A stretch of DNA of 30,374 bases, from contig BFEA01000513.1 in NCBI GenBank assembly GCA_003427395.1, positions 1,004,093 through 1,034,466 of the forward strand, given 5' to 3'. A model generated the notes under the pieces. The model saw only the letters and a program-made list of their open reading frames with translations, had not been told where the DNA came from and did not search any database. This DNA comes from Chara braunii (lineage: Eukaryota > Streptophyta > Charophyceae > Charales > Characeae). The number at the start of each line of letters is the position of its first letter. The stretch's first letter is position 1. Of this stretch, positions 9,625 through 19,382 are shown in pieces. The translations under genes were made by a program, and so were the position numbers.

Positions 9625-10294
9625 TTATTACAATTATTCAATATAGCATCCATGTCAAAGCCAATTGGACCCTGTAGGGGGAGTTTCTGCGATGACCGAC
9701 TGCAGGTCGGTGCTGATGTGCATACTGAGATGCCTAATATTGATGTCTGACCCTCCCCTCTTTTATTGATCAGAGCTGGCCGACTTCGTTTATGTAGGAA
9801 AATGACACTCAGCTCCTAACCCTCGGGACCTTTGATTCCACAAGCACATAGATTCTGAAGCCTCCTTATGGACCACTCTTCGTCCATGAGACCGTCTGCC
9901 AGGTTGGTCCTGGGTGAAAATCCTGACTGAGTTCTTGTTGTTGTCTCCGAAGTTGTAGCCTGTGGCTGTTGTCCACTGCGCAGTGGATATCTGGCTCCTG
10001 TTCGCCGGCTTCTTGGCTAGTGAACACTGTAGAACTGCCGAGCCCTTTTGTAATCTTCATCCTGTCGTTCCTGATCGAGGCAAGGGAAATGGGGCGAGGG
10101 AGGTGGACTGGGGAGCGAGGGCAGGCGCAAGTATAGAGGCCGAGGGGTCGGCCGCATGTGATTGCGAGAGGGGTACGGGTGATGGTGGCGGATTTGGCAC
10201 GAGGGTGAAGTTTGCATGAATGGGATTTGGAACTCCTGTAGGGGTTTCCTGCGCCATGTGTCTTCGGTGCACCTCCAGGGCTTCCAAGTGATAT
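9625..10294 (-). other. LINE 1 3' untranslated region
   Basis: The stretch lies between the end of ORF2 (stop near 10295) and the 3' stem-loop block. No domain is visible in any frame. The boundary with coding sequence is uncertain because ORF2 is degenerate. Confidence 0.55.
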
Positions 10295-11046
10295 TCAGAA
10301 CAACTTGAGCGGGTCCTGGCATGTTTGCAGGTAAGTATCCTTGATGGTCAGTCTGGCCTGCGATTCCTTCTCACTTTTGTAATGGTGTTTCATGGACTTC
10401 TGGGCTTCATGTGTCTGAGTTCTAATCCCCTCCTCCGGTGCTTGCTGGGCCTGCTGCAGTCCAAACTGGTGTTCCTTCGTTTCGAAGGAGCACCTTGCAG
10501 GCCAGGCCAACATTAGCACGCGAAGCCTTGTGTATGAGAATAGGTTGACTGCGAACGCAGGCCACTGTTTTGGGATGCGCTCTTTCCTGCCCAGCAATAG
10601 CAGACCCATGTCCCAGGGGATGTGGTAGGTGGTGAGGGAGTGGAAGGCTGCATCCCACCACCACCAAATCTGGGTAACCATTGGGCATGCCAAGAGGCAA
10701 TGTTCAAGTGTCGCTCGGGCTGGGGGTGAAGCTCTTCCACAGTAGGAACAGATGGGGGAAAGCAGCCCTTTCTGTTCCAAGCTGGTCCTGGACACCAGCC
10801 AATCCGGTGTGGGGAGACATCAGTGCAGGATCTGCCACTGTAGCGATCTAAGGTTGGTGGGCATAATTTTAGAATACATGTGCCAGGGCAGGTTCTGAAC
10901 TTGAGCCGTGTCAATGGGCGAGTCCCTGGTCCATCTTGCAATGATAGCAGGCTCCATCGATTGTTGTGGTGTCGAATGTCTGTAGCCCCCTTTGACCGTG
11001 TAGCCCCATATGTGCATCGGTTTCCCGTTCTCTCATTCCCACTCAT
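10295..11046 (-). pseudogene. LINE ORF2 C-terminus with zf-RVT-like zinc motif
   Basis: The clearest stretch is 10795-10295. It reads SPICSYCGRASPPARATLEH and on to CLLACPMVTQIWWWW, a C-x2-C ... H-x3-C pattern followed by tryptophans, as in the zf-RVT domain at the C-terminus of plant L1 ORF2 proteins. Upstream in the same frame (11017-10820) lies LQWQILH, then a TGA stop at 10820-10822 and CLPTPDWLVSRT, typical of the segment before the zinc motif. The domain is thought to help ORF2 protein handle RNA or DNA. The rest of the segment is broken by frame changes. Confidence 0.75.
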
Positions 11047-11309
11047 CAGGATCGAAGGGCAGGGCTGCTATCGGAGTCTAGGGCTTAAAGGCAAAAAATC
11101 CGTCTTTATGGTCACCCACCAATCTTCTGTGCATGAGGGTCTCCCAGTATTCTTCGCAGTCGAGTTCTCCATTCCTTGCAATTTGTGACATCCTAGCTCC
11201 TGACAACCCTGGCTCGTGGGCCTCCAGCGTGCATGTTCCTTGATTGTTTGCCTCCACTCTATTGACCACGAGTGGTAGTGGCAGTTCTGCCCGTTTTAAC
11301 TACCTAGTC

Positions 11310-12239
11310 TCCTTGCTGCACAGATGGTCCTCTTTTCAAGGCAAGTTGCCAGACCAGCGGAATGGCCTCCTGCAGCATTCCCAGTTTGGCAGTCATGTGT
11401 TTGGCGTATTTAAGTTTTTGTTGCATTTGATCCAGTGTGATCCTGTCCCCTCTTTCCACGTCCCACAGGCTGCCTATAGTGTATATGCCTCATTTAACCT
11501 AATTTAGCCATGGAGAGTTAGCCTTAAGGGTGAAGGGGTTCCCATTAACGTCCACTATGTGAGGATTACCGAAGAAAGGTTGTCGCCATATGTCATGCCA
11601 CCTACTGGGAGACCGTGTCTGTTTTGGTCCTACGCTTCTCCAGAGGTTGAGCATGCACAACCACAATGGATCTTTTGATATATCTTGTTTCGAGGCCTGC
11701 CTCTCATTCTCTGGCGGTCGGTGTTGGTGCGCAGGAGCCGGTATGGACCAATTGGCATGAGTTAGCCATTTGAGAGAGTGCACCCTGTTTTCGATTGGGG
11801 ACTCAGGGGCCAAGTTTGCGATCTGCAAGCAAGCCAGTGGTGCCCACGGGATGTCGTCATCAACTAGAAGTCTGACGAGCACTTTAAATATGAGGGCCTC
11901 ACTTTCTCTTTCCGGGTCAAGTATCCCCAGCCCCCCTTTGGATCTTGGCTGTGTCAGTATATCCCATCTCACTCGGTTCAGGGCTCCTTGTGTTTTAGCG
12001 CCGTTTTTTCACAGAAAGGTCGTCGGGGCCCGCTTGAGTCTGGCATATTGCTTTTGGTTTAGGGGCCACACAGCGAGCTCATACCAGATAGCTGCCTGGA
12101 CTGTATTATTAATTGCCAACGCCCGTCCCACCAGGGATGTGTGTAGGTTCTCCCACCTCCCAAACCTTTCAATCGCAAGGTTGACCAAGTTCTCTCCATG
12201 GTCCGGTGGAGACCCCAACGCTGTTAGGTTTACTCCCAA
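11310..12239 (-). pseudogene. LINE ORF2 region after the RT palm (thumb/connector)
   Basis: 12239-12009 reads GVNLTALGSPPDHGENLVNL and on, with RALAINNTVQAAIWYELAVW, the usual thumb pattern. A TGA at 12009-12011 then falls where related elements have the Trp of an FLW-like motif. The same frame continues with VRWDILTQPRSKGGLGILDP, a hallmark motif after the RT in L1 ORF2, up to TAG at 11499-11501. The frame then resumes through IYTIGSLWDVERGDRITLDQ to about 11310. So this is one continuous ancestral reading with three nonsense codons, shifted by one frame relative to the RT palm. Confidence 0.8.
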
Positions 12240-13535
12240 GGTTCTGATTGCTGTTTCCTTCGCAGCCCATGTGGTTCTGGAGGGGGATTATCTTCAAGGG
12301 GGTGCAACCACCAACTTTTTGTTTTAACATCCCAATTCACCTTCATATCGGCAGCTAGTGAGAATTGATGTATCACATCCGCTAATGCTTGAAGGCTTTG
12401 CTCATCTGCTCGAATCAGTACGATAAGGTCATCCGCGAACAGAGATGTCATCGGGACCTGGTGGTCTGGCAACTCTGGGATTGACACTTTATGAATCTAG
12501 GGATGAACTCTAATGAGTGAAGCCAGGGCTTCCATGACAATCACAAACAGCAAAGGCGCTATCGGGTCCCCTTGGTGCACTGATCTCTGTAGGGAAAAAT
12601 TGGATGCCAAATGACCATTCAACATGATGTTCGTCGATGCCGACCTATGGAGGAGTTGCATCCAGTGACTGAAGACAAACCCAAAATTCATCTTTGTCAG
12701 ACACATGTCCAATAAATCCCAATCAACGTGATCATAAACTTTTTCAAAGTCAATGAAAAACACCGCTGCCGGGACCCTTCTCTAACGGGCGTATTTGATC
12801 GTCTCGTTGACGAGCAGTATGTTATCTTGGATGTTGCGTTTGGGCATAAAGCCCGTTTGGTCAGGATGTATGAGCAAATTCACGAGTGGTAGCAACCTTC
12901 TGGTCAATGTTTTTGCCACAATCTTATAGGGGAGAGGCAGTAGCGTGATAGGTCTGTAGATTCTAATTCCCTCCTTGTACCCCTTCTTGTAAAGCAGAGT
13001 GGTGACCCCCTGTCCCATCATGTCCCCAAACGATCCTTTTCGTTGGATTGCCCTAATGTAGTCTATAAGGTCCGCTTTCAGCAAGTTCCAAAATTGGATC
13101 CAGAATTTCTTGGGAAAGGAGTCCACCCCAAGGGTTTTCTCGTCATCCATATCATCAAGGGCTCCCTTAACTTCCTCCGTGGTGAGTGGGCTGTCCAATT
13201 GTTGAATTGAGTCCTTTGGGCAGGTGTGAGGCGTGTTTGGATCGCTTGCAACAGTTGTTGTTGCGCTTGGTTGACCTGATGGGGGCTTTCGTGGGTGTTT
13301 GCGATGTGAACAATTTTTGATAATATTTATATGCATAGTCCACTATCGCATACTAGGCATTTGTTGCCACCGGAGCATCCGCTTCGAAGGGGTGCTTGAG
13401 TCTGGGAACCGTGTTGGATCTTGCTCGCGCCTTGGCTCTGTCAAAGAAGACTTTGGCCATCGTGCCCTAAGTGTATTCCCGCTTGACGCGAGCTTGAATC
13501 CGCCAAGCTTGTGTTTGGTGGTCTATGTAGTCTTG
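12230..13535 (-). pseudogene. LINE reverse transcriptase domain, interrupted by stops
   Basis: The reading starts in the linker (LQDYIDHQTQAWRIQARVK near 13535-13480) and becomes clear from 13336: KTLGVDSFPKKFW, TTLLYKKG, YRPITLLPLPYKIVAKTLTR and HPDQTGFMPKRNIQDNILL (RT motifs 0-2). After an in-frame TAG (12782-12784) come AVFFIDFEKVYDHVDW (motif A with a catalytic Asp), RSVHQGDPIAPLLFVIVMEA (motif B), a second in-frame TAG (12497-12499) and SLFADDLIVLI (motif C, FADD, the two catalytic Asp). The catalytic residues are kept. The enzyme would copy the LINE RNA at the nicked target. A frame change near 12250 leads to the next segment. Confidence 0.92.
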
Positions 13536-13544
13536 AAGACAGGA

Positions 13545-14080
13545 TTTTGCACCCGACCAAAAGGGCGTACACTTGTCTTTCTACTAGGGGACAGCAGAGC
13601 ATAGCCAATTCGCGAATAGACCTAACTCTCATAACTAAAGACCTACTGGGTTTGGTCATCTCAACGGACATTTTGCCTATCAGCCCTTGCAAGTCCTTTG
13701 ACCATAGGATGATCTGCCTCAGTCTCTCCTTCCACTCTCATTTCTAGAGAGGCTCTGGCTTTTACAAACTGAACACCTCCCTTCTTCCTCTCTCCAAATT
13801 CAAGGAAATGGTTAACAAATTTTGGCAACATTGGCAAACACAAAAGCCCGCCACTGGAGAAAGGTTTTTTTGGTTCAATGAGGGGATGCGAGAGATCGTA
13901 AGGCTATACTGAACACCTCCCTTCTTCCTCTCTCCAAATTCAACGAGCTAAGAGATTTCCAACCCAGCATGCGAGAGATCGTAAGGCTATACTGGAGAGC
14001 CTCATAAAGGAGCTTGAAGAATGGGATGAACAGCTTATGAATGACCCGATGCACCGGCCATCTTTCGACGAGCTGCAAAA
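13545..14080 (+). other. Inverted 536-bp block of LINE ORF2 (endonuclease C-terminus plus linker)
   Basis: Inside the minus-strand LINE this segment reads as ORF2 only on the plus strand. It gives HPTKRAYTCLSTRGQQS, then ANSRIDLTLITKDLL and KSFDHRMICLSL (the SRID and SDH-like endings of the APE endonuclease), then LNTSLLPLSKFKEMVNKFWQ and ESLIKELEEWDEQLM (linker to the RT). It is bounded by TTTTGCA (13545-13551) and TGCAAAA (14074-14080), an inverted 7-mer. Turning the block over joins the frame of DACF (minus strand, 14084) directly to LHPTKRAY. The order of parts is then normal: endonuclease, linker, RT. Confidence 0.85.
13768..13994. repeat. Interlocked short direct duplications inside the inverted block
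   Basis: Segment A (36 bp) lies at 13768-13803 and 13908-13943. Segment B (26 bp) lies at 13886-13911 and 13969-13994. The order is A, unique, B, A, unique, B, with B1 and A2 overlapping by ACTG. The extra copy interrupts the linker reading. Confidence 0.88.
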
Positions 14081-14083
14081 AGC

Positions 14084-14689
14084 AGGCGTCCTGTAATTGT
14101 CTGTCCAACATGAGTTGTTTCAGCATAATAGTGTCTGGGCTAGCCTGATGCAGCGAGGGGTCAGCGAGACCCAGGCGTTGTGAAGATGACCTGCGGTACA
14201 TTACTGGGTCCAACCTAATGTTGAAATCCCCAGTCATTATCATTGGGGCATCGTCTGACAGATTTTGTTGCAGTGTAAGCCAAAGATCTATCCTGGAAGC
14301 GGGATCATTCGAAGCATAACACACACCAAATAAAGTTCTTCATTTTGCACTAACGCTTTCAGAAGCACCCATCACCCGTGCAACCTGTCATAGTCGTATG
14401 TAATCGGCTTGAGTTGGGATGTTGGCGGTAACCAGATTGCCACCCCAACCGACGCCCTTGCTGTGGCCGGCGCACTGAAGGAGGTATGAGGCCAAACAAC
14501 TCTTGCTTTGGCGTTGTGGGGCGGTGTGTTTTGCAGGTGTGTTTCCTGCACACATATGACGTCTGATTCAGGCCATTGGCCCGTGTCCGGGGATCTAATC
14601 AAGTTCCAGATGGCACCTCTCTTAGCTTGTGAAGCCTGAATAAGACCATTGACATTAAGCGATCGGATGTCCAGGTCTGCTCTGGCCAA
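14084..14689 (-). pseudogene. LINE APE endonuclease, N-terminal two thirds
   Basis: From 14689: DIRSLNVNGLIQASQAKRGA and on, then ESDVICVQETHL, the SLNVNGL and QETH signatures of the exonuclease-endonuclease-phosphatase fold, with the catalytic Glu. A frame change and a stop near 14345-14385 follow. Then FGVCYASNDPASRIDLWLTL and IMTGDFNIRLDP give the catalytic GDFN motif. The reading stops making sense after LDRQLQDAC at about 14084, where the inverted block begins and carries the rest. This enzyme nicks the target DNA to prime reverse transcription. Confidence 0.9.
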
Positions 14690-15017
14690 CTTAGCTGCCC
14701 ACTACGGCTATCTCTTGACCTGGGGGAACAATGGAGGAGGGGGGGGCATTGAGGGGGGTGATGCGGATGCTGGGCTGCCCTTGGGGGGTCCCGTGGAGGT
14801 CCCATACAAGGCAGATGGGGCTGTGAGGCGGGCGGGGAGGGGCACAGGGATAGGCACGGGTCATCTTCTGAGGCCCTCGTCATCGGTGAGTGCTCAACTG
14901 GCGGACTAGTTGCATTGTGCTGCAGGGGACTGGCTGCATAGTGTTGCGGATCAGTTCCATCCATCTTTTCAGGATTGCATCATCGTGGGCTTGGTCTGCT
15001 GGTGCTATAGTACGCTA

Positions 15018-16046
15018 TCAGTTGCTGGTCTTAACCGGGAGAACAAAGGGTGGGTCGTCCCAATGGTGATGATCCTCGATGACATTGTCTTCCAGGAATA
15101 CTCTCATGAAAGCGAGGATTCTGGAGGAGGTCCAAGTGTGGTTGGTCCTGAAGTGATCCAATGATAGGTTCATGGGCTGTGAGTGAGTGAACCATTGAAA
15201 GACAGAATTTGTCTTGGGCATACTTGTTTGAGGATCCATGAGAATTATGATCGGGGTGATTCCCTTCGGGAAAGATAGGGCGTTTGGAAGAACAACCCCT
15301 GTCACTCCCTGGATGTTAGACTCTTTAATCCAGTATTTTAGTCTCTTCAAAATCACCCCTATAGAAAGGTCCCCTCTCCACCCTTCTACTGTGAGTCCCA
15401 TTCGTGCTGTGGAACTCACCGGCTGGCCAGGTGGCAGTCTGAGGCCCAGCTGCCACTCCCCTTCCGTTTTGATCCTTTTAAGGGGGAAAAAAACCACTCC
15501 CGGTTGCATATCCTCTGGGGCACTATCAAGTCTCACCATCTCCTTTAATTTTTTGGGCAGCAGCAGAGCTAGGGCCCCCTCATCTGGACTTGCATCCTTT
15601 GGGTCTTCGTCCTCATCGTTGTGCATGATGTCAGCGTGACATAATCTGGTTTTGCGTGGGCACATGGGGGGCTGGTCTTCAGAGTGCATTTGGAGGGTAT
15701 CCTTGTCGTCCTGGTCTGTCTGCAGATTAAGAGGCGGGGCCTGCTTGATGGCCCGTGGCTGTTGTGGGAACAACTCAGTGTGGTCCTTCTGTAGGCGATG
15801 TGCAGAGTGCTGGTCCTGGTGAGTATGGTTATTTGGATCCAGCAGCATTTGTGAGGGTCCTGAATGGTGTGACCCATCCGTGAGCAGTTGTTGTTGCCTC
15901 TGTTGCTGATCCATCCGGAAACGCAATTGGCTTAATGGCCAGTGATTGCCATATAAAGCATTGCAAAGCTCGAGGGCGAGGGGCTTCGGCCAGGCAAGGG
16001 CCTTGTGAAAGAACGCCTCATGATTGCTGCTGCCGTGGTTGGTCAC
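15018..16046 (-). CDS. Unrecognised ORF between LINE ORF1 and endonuclease (342 codons)
   Basis: This is the longest uninterrupted ORF of the window (342 codons). It starts MTNHGSSNHEAFFHKALAWP and has a short Gln patch (QQQRQQQ near residue 47). A hydrophilic His/Gln/Asp-rich middle follows to about residue 150. A compact region comes next, with LLLPKKLKEMV, GEWQLGLRLPPGQPV, VEGWRGDLSIGVILKRLKYW and GVTGVVLPNALSFPKGITPI. I do not recognise a family. Position and composition suggest it is the C-terminal part of ORF1, or an additional LINE protein. It is in a different frame from the Q-rich segment (16141-18199) and ends about 330 bp before the endonuclease begins. That it has stayed open while the rest of the LINE is broken is notable. 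It may be chance. Confidence 0.5.
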   Translation of the reverse strand: MTNHGSSNHEAFFHKALAWPKPLALELCNALYGNHWPLSQLRFRMDQQQRQQQLLTDGSHHSGPSQMLLDPNNHTHQDQHSAHRLQKDHTELFPQQPRAIKQAPPLNLQTDQDDKDTLQMHSEDQPPMCPRKTRLCHADIMHNDEDEDPKDASPDEGALALLLPKKLKEMVRLDSAPEDMQPGVVFFPLKRIKTEGEWQLGLRLPPGQPVSSTARMGLTVEGWRGDLSIGVILKRLKYWIKESNIQGVTGVVLPNALSFPKGITPIIILMDPQTSMPKTNSVFQWFTHSQPMNLSLDHFRTNHTWTSSRILAFMRVFLEDNVIEDHHHWDDPPFVLPVKTSN

Positions 16047-16140
16047 CTAGGCATACACAAACTGTTCAATTTTATCTAAGAACTTATTTATAACGAAGAC
16101 TATGGCTTCAACTACCATCCAATCTATGGTGGAGACCTCG

Positions 16141-18199
16141 TCATGTCTCTCGACTGCAGCAAGGATCCATGGACTGTGCACGAGTACCGTTTTTGCCTCT
16201 TCCCATTGTCGTGTGGCCAGAGTGTCTGTCGGAGTCGGTCGGACTGCGTTCCGTGAGGGAAAATATTTTTAGTAATGTCCAGTTTGTTAGGAAACACAGT
16301 TTTTGTTTCACCTCTTGCTGATTAGAGAGTGTAAGTGCATCCTGCATTTCCACCTCTATTGGCCCGGTAGGCTGATGGCCCAGTGATGGGTCCTGTTCGG
16401 GGGCTGAGGTATCCATGTCGTGTGATTCGGGTTCTCCAGGCCGAATTCCTTGCTGGCCCGCGGCAGGCATTTCGAGGAGCCGATAATTTTGGAAGTCAGG
16501 CGGCATTGGGAGAAGCCGTTGTTGTTCTACTTGCGACAGCAACCTCCGTCTTTCCTCCTCCTGTAGGTAGAAGGCTTGCAGGTGATATTGTTGTTGTTGC
16601 AAAATTTGCTGCTGCTGCTGAAAGAGTTGTTGTTGCCAAAATAGATTAACCTGATGCTGGTTTTGTTGTTGCAGCAACAGCAGGTCGTTTTGATGTTGCC
16701 TCTGGTACAGCACCAGCTGCACCTGCAGCAGGACGCGGAGCTGTTCCTCTACATTTTAACCCTGCTGCATTTGTTGTTGTTGATTGTGTTGGTTCGACTG
16801 CCAAAGCGTTCGCTGCAGCATGTGCACATGGGCCTGTTGGTGTTCTTGTAGCTGTTGCTGTTGTATATGCTGTTGGCACTTTAAAGCGTGATGGAGAGAC
16901 TGTTGTTGCTGGAGGGTCTGTTGTTGCTGCTGCTGGTTCGGTTGCAAAAGGAGTTGTTGTTGGCTAAGGAGCAGTTGGTGCTCCTGTCCTGGTTGCAACT
17001 CTATGTGGTTGTTGTCGGGGGGCGCAGGAAGTGCTTGTTGGTGCGCCCGCATGCCCGCCATCAATCTCACTCCAGCTATGGAGTTGTTGTGTCTCCTGAA
17101 ACTGAAGCGTTTGGGTTAGTTGGTTCTGGGAGGTCCCTGTTTGCTGCTGATGATGGGCGTTGTGCTGCATATTTCCCTCTTCGTGCCCAGTTGGGGCAGG
17201 TCGTTGTTGTTGCACCAGCGGTTGGTCAATGCTCCGGCCCTGTTCTCCCCCATGAACACCCATTGAGACCTGCAGACCCCCGCCCGACTCCTGGAGGCCT
17301 TGCAGCAGCGGAAGTTGCTGCGTACCCGACTGATGAGGGAGTTGAGGGCGTTGCTGTTGGGAAAAACCGGCACCTTTCACGTTATTGAGCAAGGAGCTGG
17401 CTCTGACCCAAATCCCGTGCGGCGTGAGATACCGACGACAATCCTCTTCGTTGCCTCCGAGGGTCGGGTTCGGAGTCCCTATGAGGCGGAGGTCTTCCCC
17501 TACTGCAGACGGGGGTCTCGCGTCAGATGGGGGACCGGGCTGAACAGCCTGCAACGCTTGGTTGACCAGTGGGCAAGCTTCCGTTCCTGCAGTTACGTCC
17601 TTGACTGGTTCCTGCTTTTGTTGTTTCGAAACAATTGCAGATTGGCGGTGCTGTCCTCACCTGGGACGGGGTAGTTCAGGTTCCACTTCCAGGGGATGGC
17701 TTGGCACCACGAGATCCACCGTTAGTGGCGCGGGGCCCCTTTTTCCTGTAGCAATCCCCTGAATCTCGAGCTCAGAGTGTGTCAGGGGAACTGATTTCCC
17801 TTTGCTCACTATGGTAGTCAACCGGTTCTGTTCTCCAAGCGCTCCAGCAGAGATTTGTGTATGAGAGCTCTCAGGCACAAGCGGTTCCTGCTTTGCACGA
17901 TGAACTCGTGCCCCTTCTGACAGTTTTTGAGGCTCTGTGAGGTCTTCTATTAGCGGAGCAGGGGGGTCTGAGACTGTGGCAGTCGTGAACCAGATGTGAT
18001 GCCAGCACAGTTCCGATCTTCTGTCTTGGGCCGTGGAGGGCAATCTTTGTGGGTGCTGTGGCCGGGTCCATCTCCCATGCTCGTTTCATGTTCTTTTCTT
18101 GCTGGACAGGGACCAGGTCAGGCGGGTTGGGTGACTTCTGGAGGGAAGGCTCGCGGTTCTGTTGCGGCTTTGGTATGTACTTGAGTGGGGGGCGACGTG
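16141..18199 (-). pseudogene. LINE ORF1 glutamine-rich extension
   Basis: Frames 18043-17657 and 17554-16964 are the same frame as the ORF1 start, separated only by stops (near 18200, 18090 and 17657). A frame change near 17000 moves the reading to 17070-16756 and 16722-16141. The first part is acidic and Pro/Ser-rich. The second is very Gln-rich, with runs such as QPNQQQQQQTLQQQQSLHH and LFQQQQQILQQQQYHLQ. The last 100 residues return to a mixed charged composition. It resembles a low-complexity, possibly phase-separating or coiled tail. The DNA is CAG/CAA-rich (TTG/CTG on the plus strand), so slippage could account for the expansion. Confidence 0.7.
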
Positions 18200-19195
18200 C
18201 TACAGGGGTGGTGTTGGCTGCTGCCGGCCGTGAAGATAGTCCTGTGAACTTTTGTGCCCACTGATCCCCAGTTGGTGCACGTGTGTTTTGCCCACCACAT
18301 TGTCCACCATCCTTGGTTGAGCCGCTTGTGTTTTAATCTTGCTGCGGGTTTCTGTTTCCCTGCCTTTCCCCTTTTTTGTTTTATGTTTAGGATCTATATT
18401 GACTTCGTGTTTGGATCCCACAGGAAAGGCTGATGGGTGGCCTTTACCATGCCAGAACCATATCCCTGGCCTGCCATCGGCGTATGCCGTTAGTTCCCAG
18501 CCTTCCAGTTCCTTCTCCTCCGGGAACCATCTTTCCGGGATCTTGTGTTTGTGGCTATTTGGGCAGGACTCGTCCGTACTCAGATGACCCCTAGCTTTGC
18601 AGGCAGAACACTGCGGGTCCTGTGTATGGCTGATCGGGAGGGAGTACTCCGTGTCTCCGTGGGAGTATCTCCACTCCCCATTCATTGCCAATGGAAATGA
18701 GAAATCTAAGTCCCAATCTACTGCCACCAGCAAGGAGTCAGCCCTTTTCCCCAGAAATTGGGGGAGGTCTGTGATGTACCCTTTGACATGGGCGATGTCT
18801 TCTAAGTCTGCGAGGATGGCCCGTTGCACGCAAAGGGGCGCGGACCTAAACTCAACCCAGACGTTCGACTTCATGAGGAACTCACACCTCTCATCACTGG
18901 AGAGAGGGTTAACTGGAGACCAAGGAGAGACATGGACCGATTTCCCCCTGAATTGCAGCACTTTGTTTTTAGCCAACTTGAAGATGTTTTTCTCTGTCGT
19001 GTACAACTTGAATGCCACGACTGTGATGCAGTTCGGGTTCTCTAGTTCCACCAAGAAATGCTCTTGTACCAGTTGTCGATCTGCTTTAATTTGTCCCAAT
19101 GTGTCATTAATCCAACGTATCTTATCGTTGATTGGAAGTGACGACAGTGTCTCCGAGAAGCGGCAGTGCACCACTTTTTTGGGAATAGATCGCAT
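18200..19195 (-). pseudogene. LINE ORF1 protein, N-terminal part with zinc knuckle
   Basis: The first ATG of the open frame is at 19195 (MRSIPKKVVHCRF). The frame is open a little further upstream without an ATG. Residues about 15-180 have the alternating pattern of an RRM/DUF4283-like RNA-binding fold (FLVELENPNCITVVAFKLYT, HVKGYITDLPQFLGKRADSL). About residues 205-220 carry CSACKARGHLSTDESC, a C-x2-C-x4-H-x6-C zinc knuckle, followed by a basic stretch (KHKTKKGKGRETETRSKIK). This matches plant L1 ORF1 proteins, which bind LINE RNA. The TAG at 18200-18202 appears to be a mutation, because the same frame continues into the Q-rich region. Confidence 0.8.
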
Positions 19196-19334
19196 TACGT
19201 GTTGGAAGGGATTCAACAGGGAAGATGCAGTGGGGGTAGACGTACCCCTCTCTCACCTCAGACTGGCTGTACGTAGAGCTGCTGAATAAAGTTTTTTTTT
19301 TTTTTTTTTTTTTTTTTGAAAACAAATGCTCCAG

Positions 19335-19382
19335 TCTATTCGTGGGGAGCAGCACGTGCTGGGAACCGGGCCCAGCGTCCCA
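19335..19382 (-). other. Conserved 3'-UTR block with stem-loop (LINE 2)
   Basis: GCTGGG (19358-19363) pairs with CCCAGC (19371-19376) around a 7-nt loop. The 48-bp block matches 9577-9624 of LINE 1 at 43 positions. It lies only 17 bp from the poly(A) tract. Confidence 0.6.

Larger units (their letters stand above)
9479..19278 (-). mobile_element. Long degenerate L1-type LINE (about 9.8 kb)
   Basis: Reading on the minus strand from about 19278, the order is: short leader, ORF1 (RRM-like region and zinc knuckle), Q-rich extension, an extra ORF, APE endonuclease, an inverted block, reverse transcriptase, zf-RVT-like motif, 3' UTR with a stem-loop, and a 24-base poly(A) tract (T run at 9479-9502 on the plus strand). 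This is the L1 architecture found in plants. Length is well above the usual 5-7 kb of plant L1 elements, mainly because ORF1 and the following ORF fill about 4.2 kb. Every main ORF carries in-frame stops or frame changes, so the copy is inactive. No convincing target-site duplication was found. The right boundary is inferred from the start of the next LINE's poly(T) at 19292. Confidence 0.85.

Noticed and set aside
13299-13604. Plus-strand ORF at the left edge of the inverted block
   Set aside because: Its frame differs from the HPTKRAY/SRID reading, and its left part is antisense to the RT linker.
16383-17388. Plus-strand ORFs rich in Leu and Val opposite the Q-rich region
   Set aside because: Antisense of CAG/CAA repeats. 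The minus-strand frame connects to ORF1 and carries the meaningful composition.
9479-19278. Target-site duplication for LINE 1
   Set aside because: The bases left of the T run (AGCCATGCCCACCC) do not recur near 19240-19290. The 5' end may be lost or the duplication decayed.
18597-19289. 230-codon plus-strand ORF
   Set aside because: Lies antisense to the ORF1 RRM-like and zinc-knuckle region. It has no motif of its own.
19279-19291. AATAAA polyadenylation signal before the T run
   Set aside because: On the plus strand it precedes T and not A. The LINE lies on the minus strand, so this is flanking target DNA.
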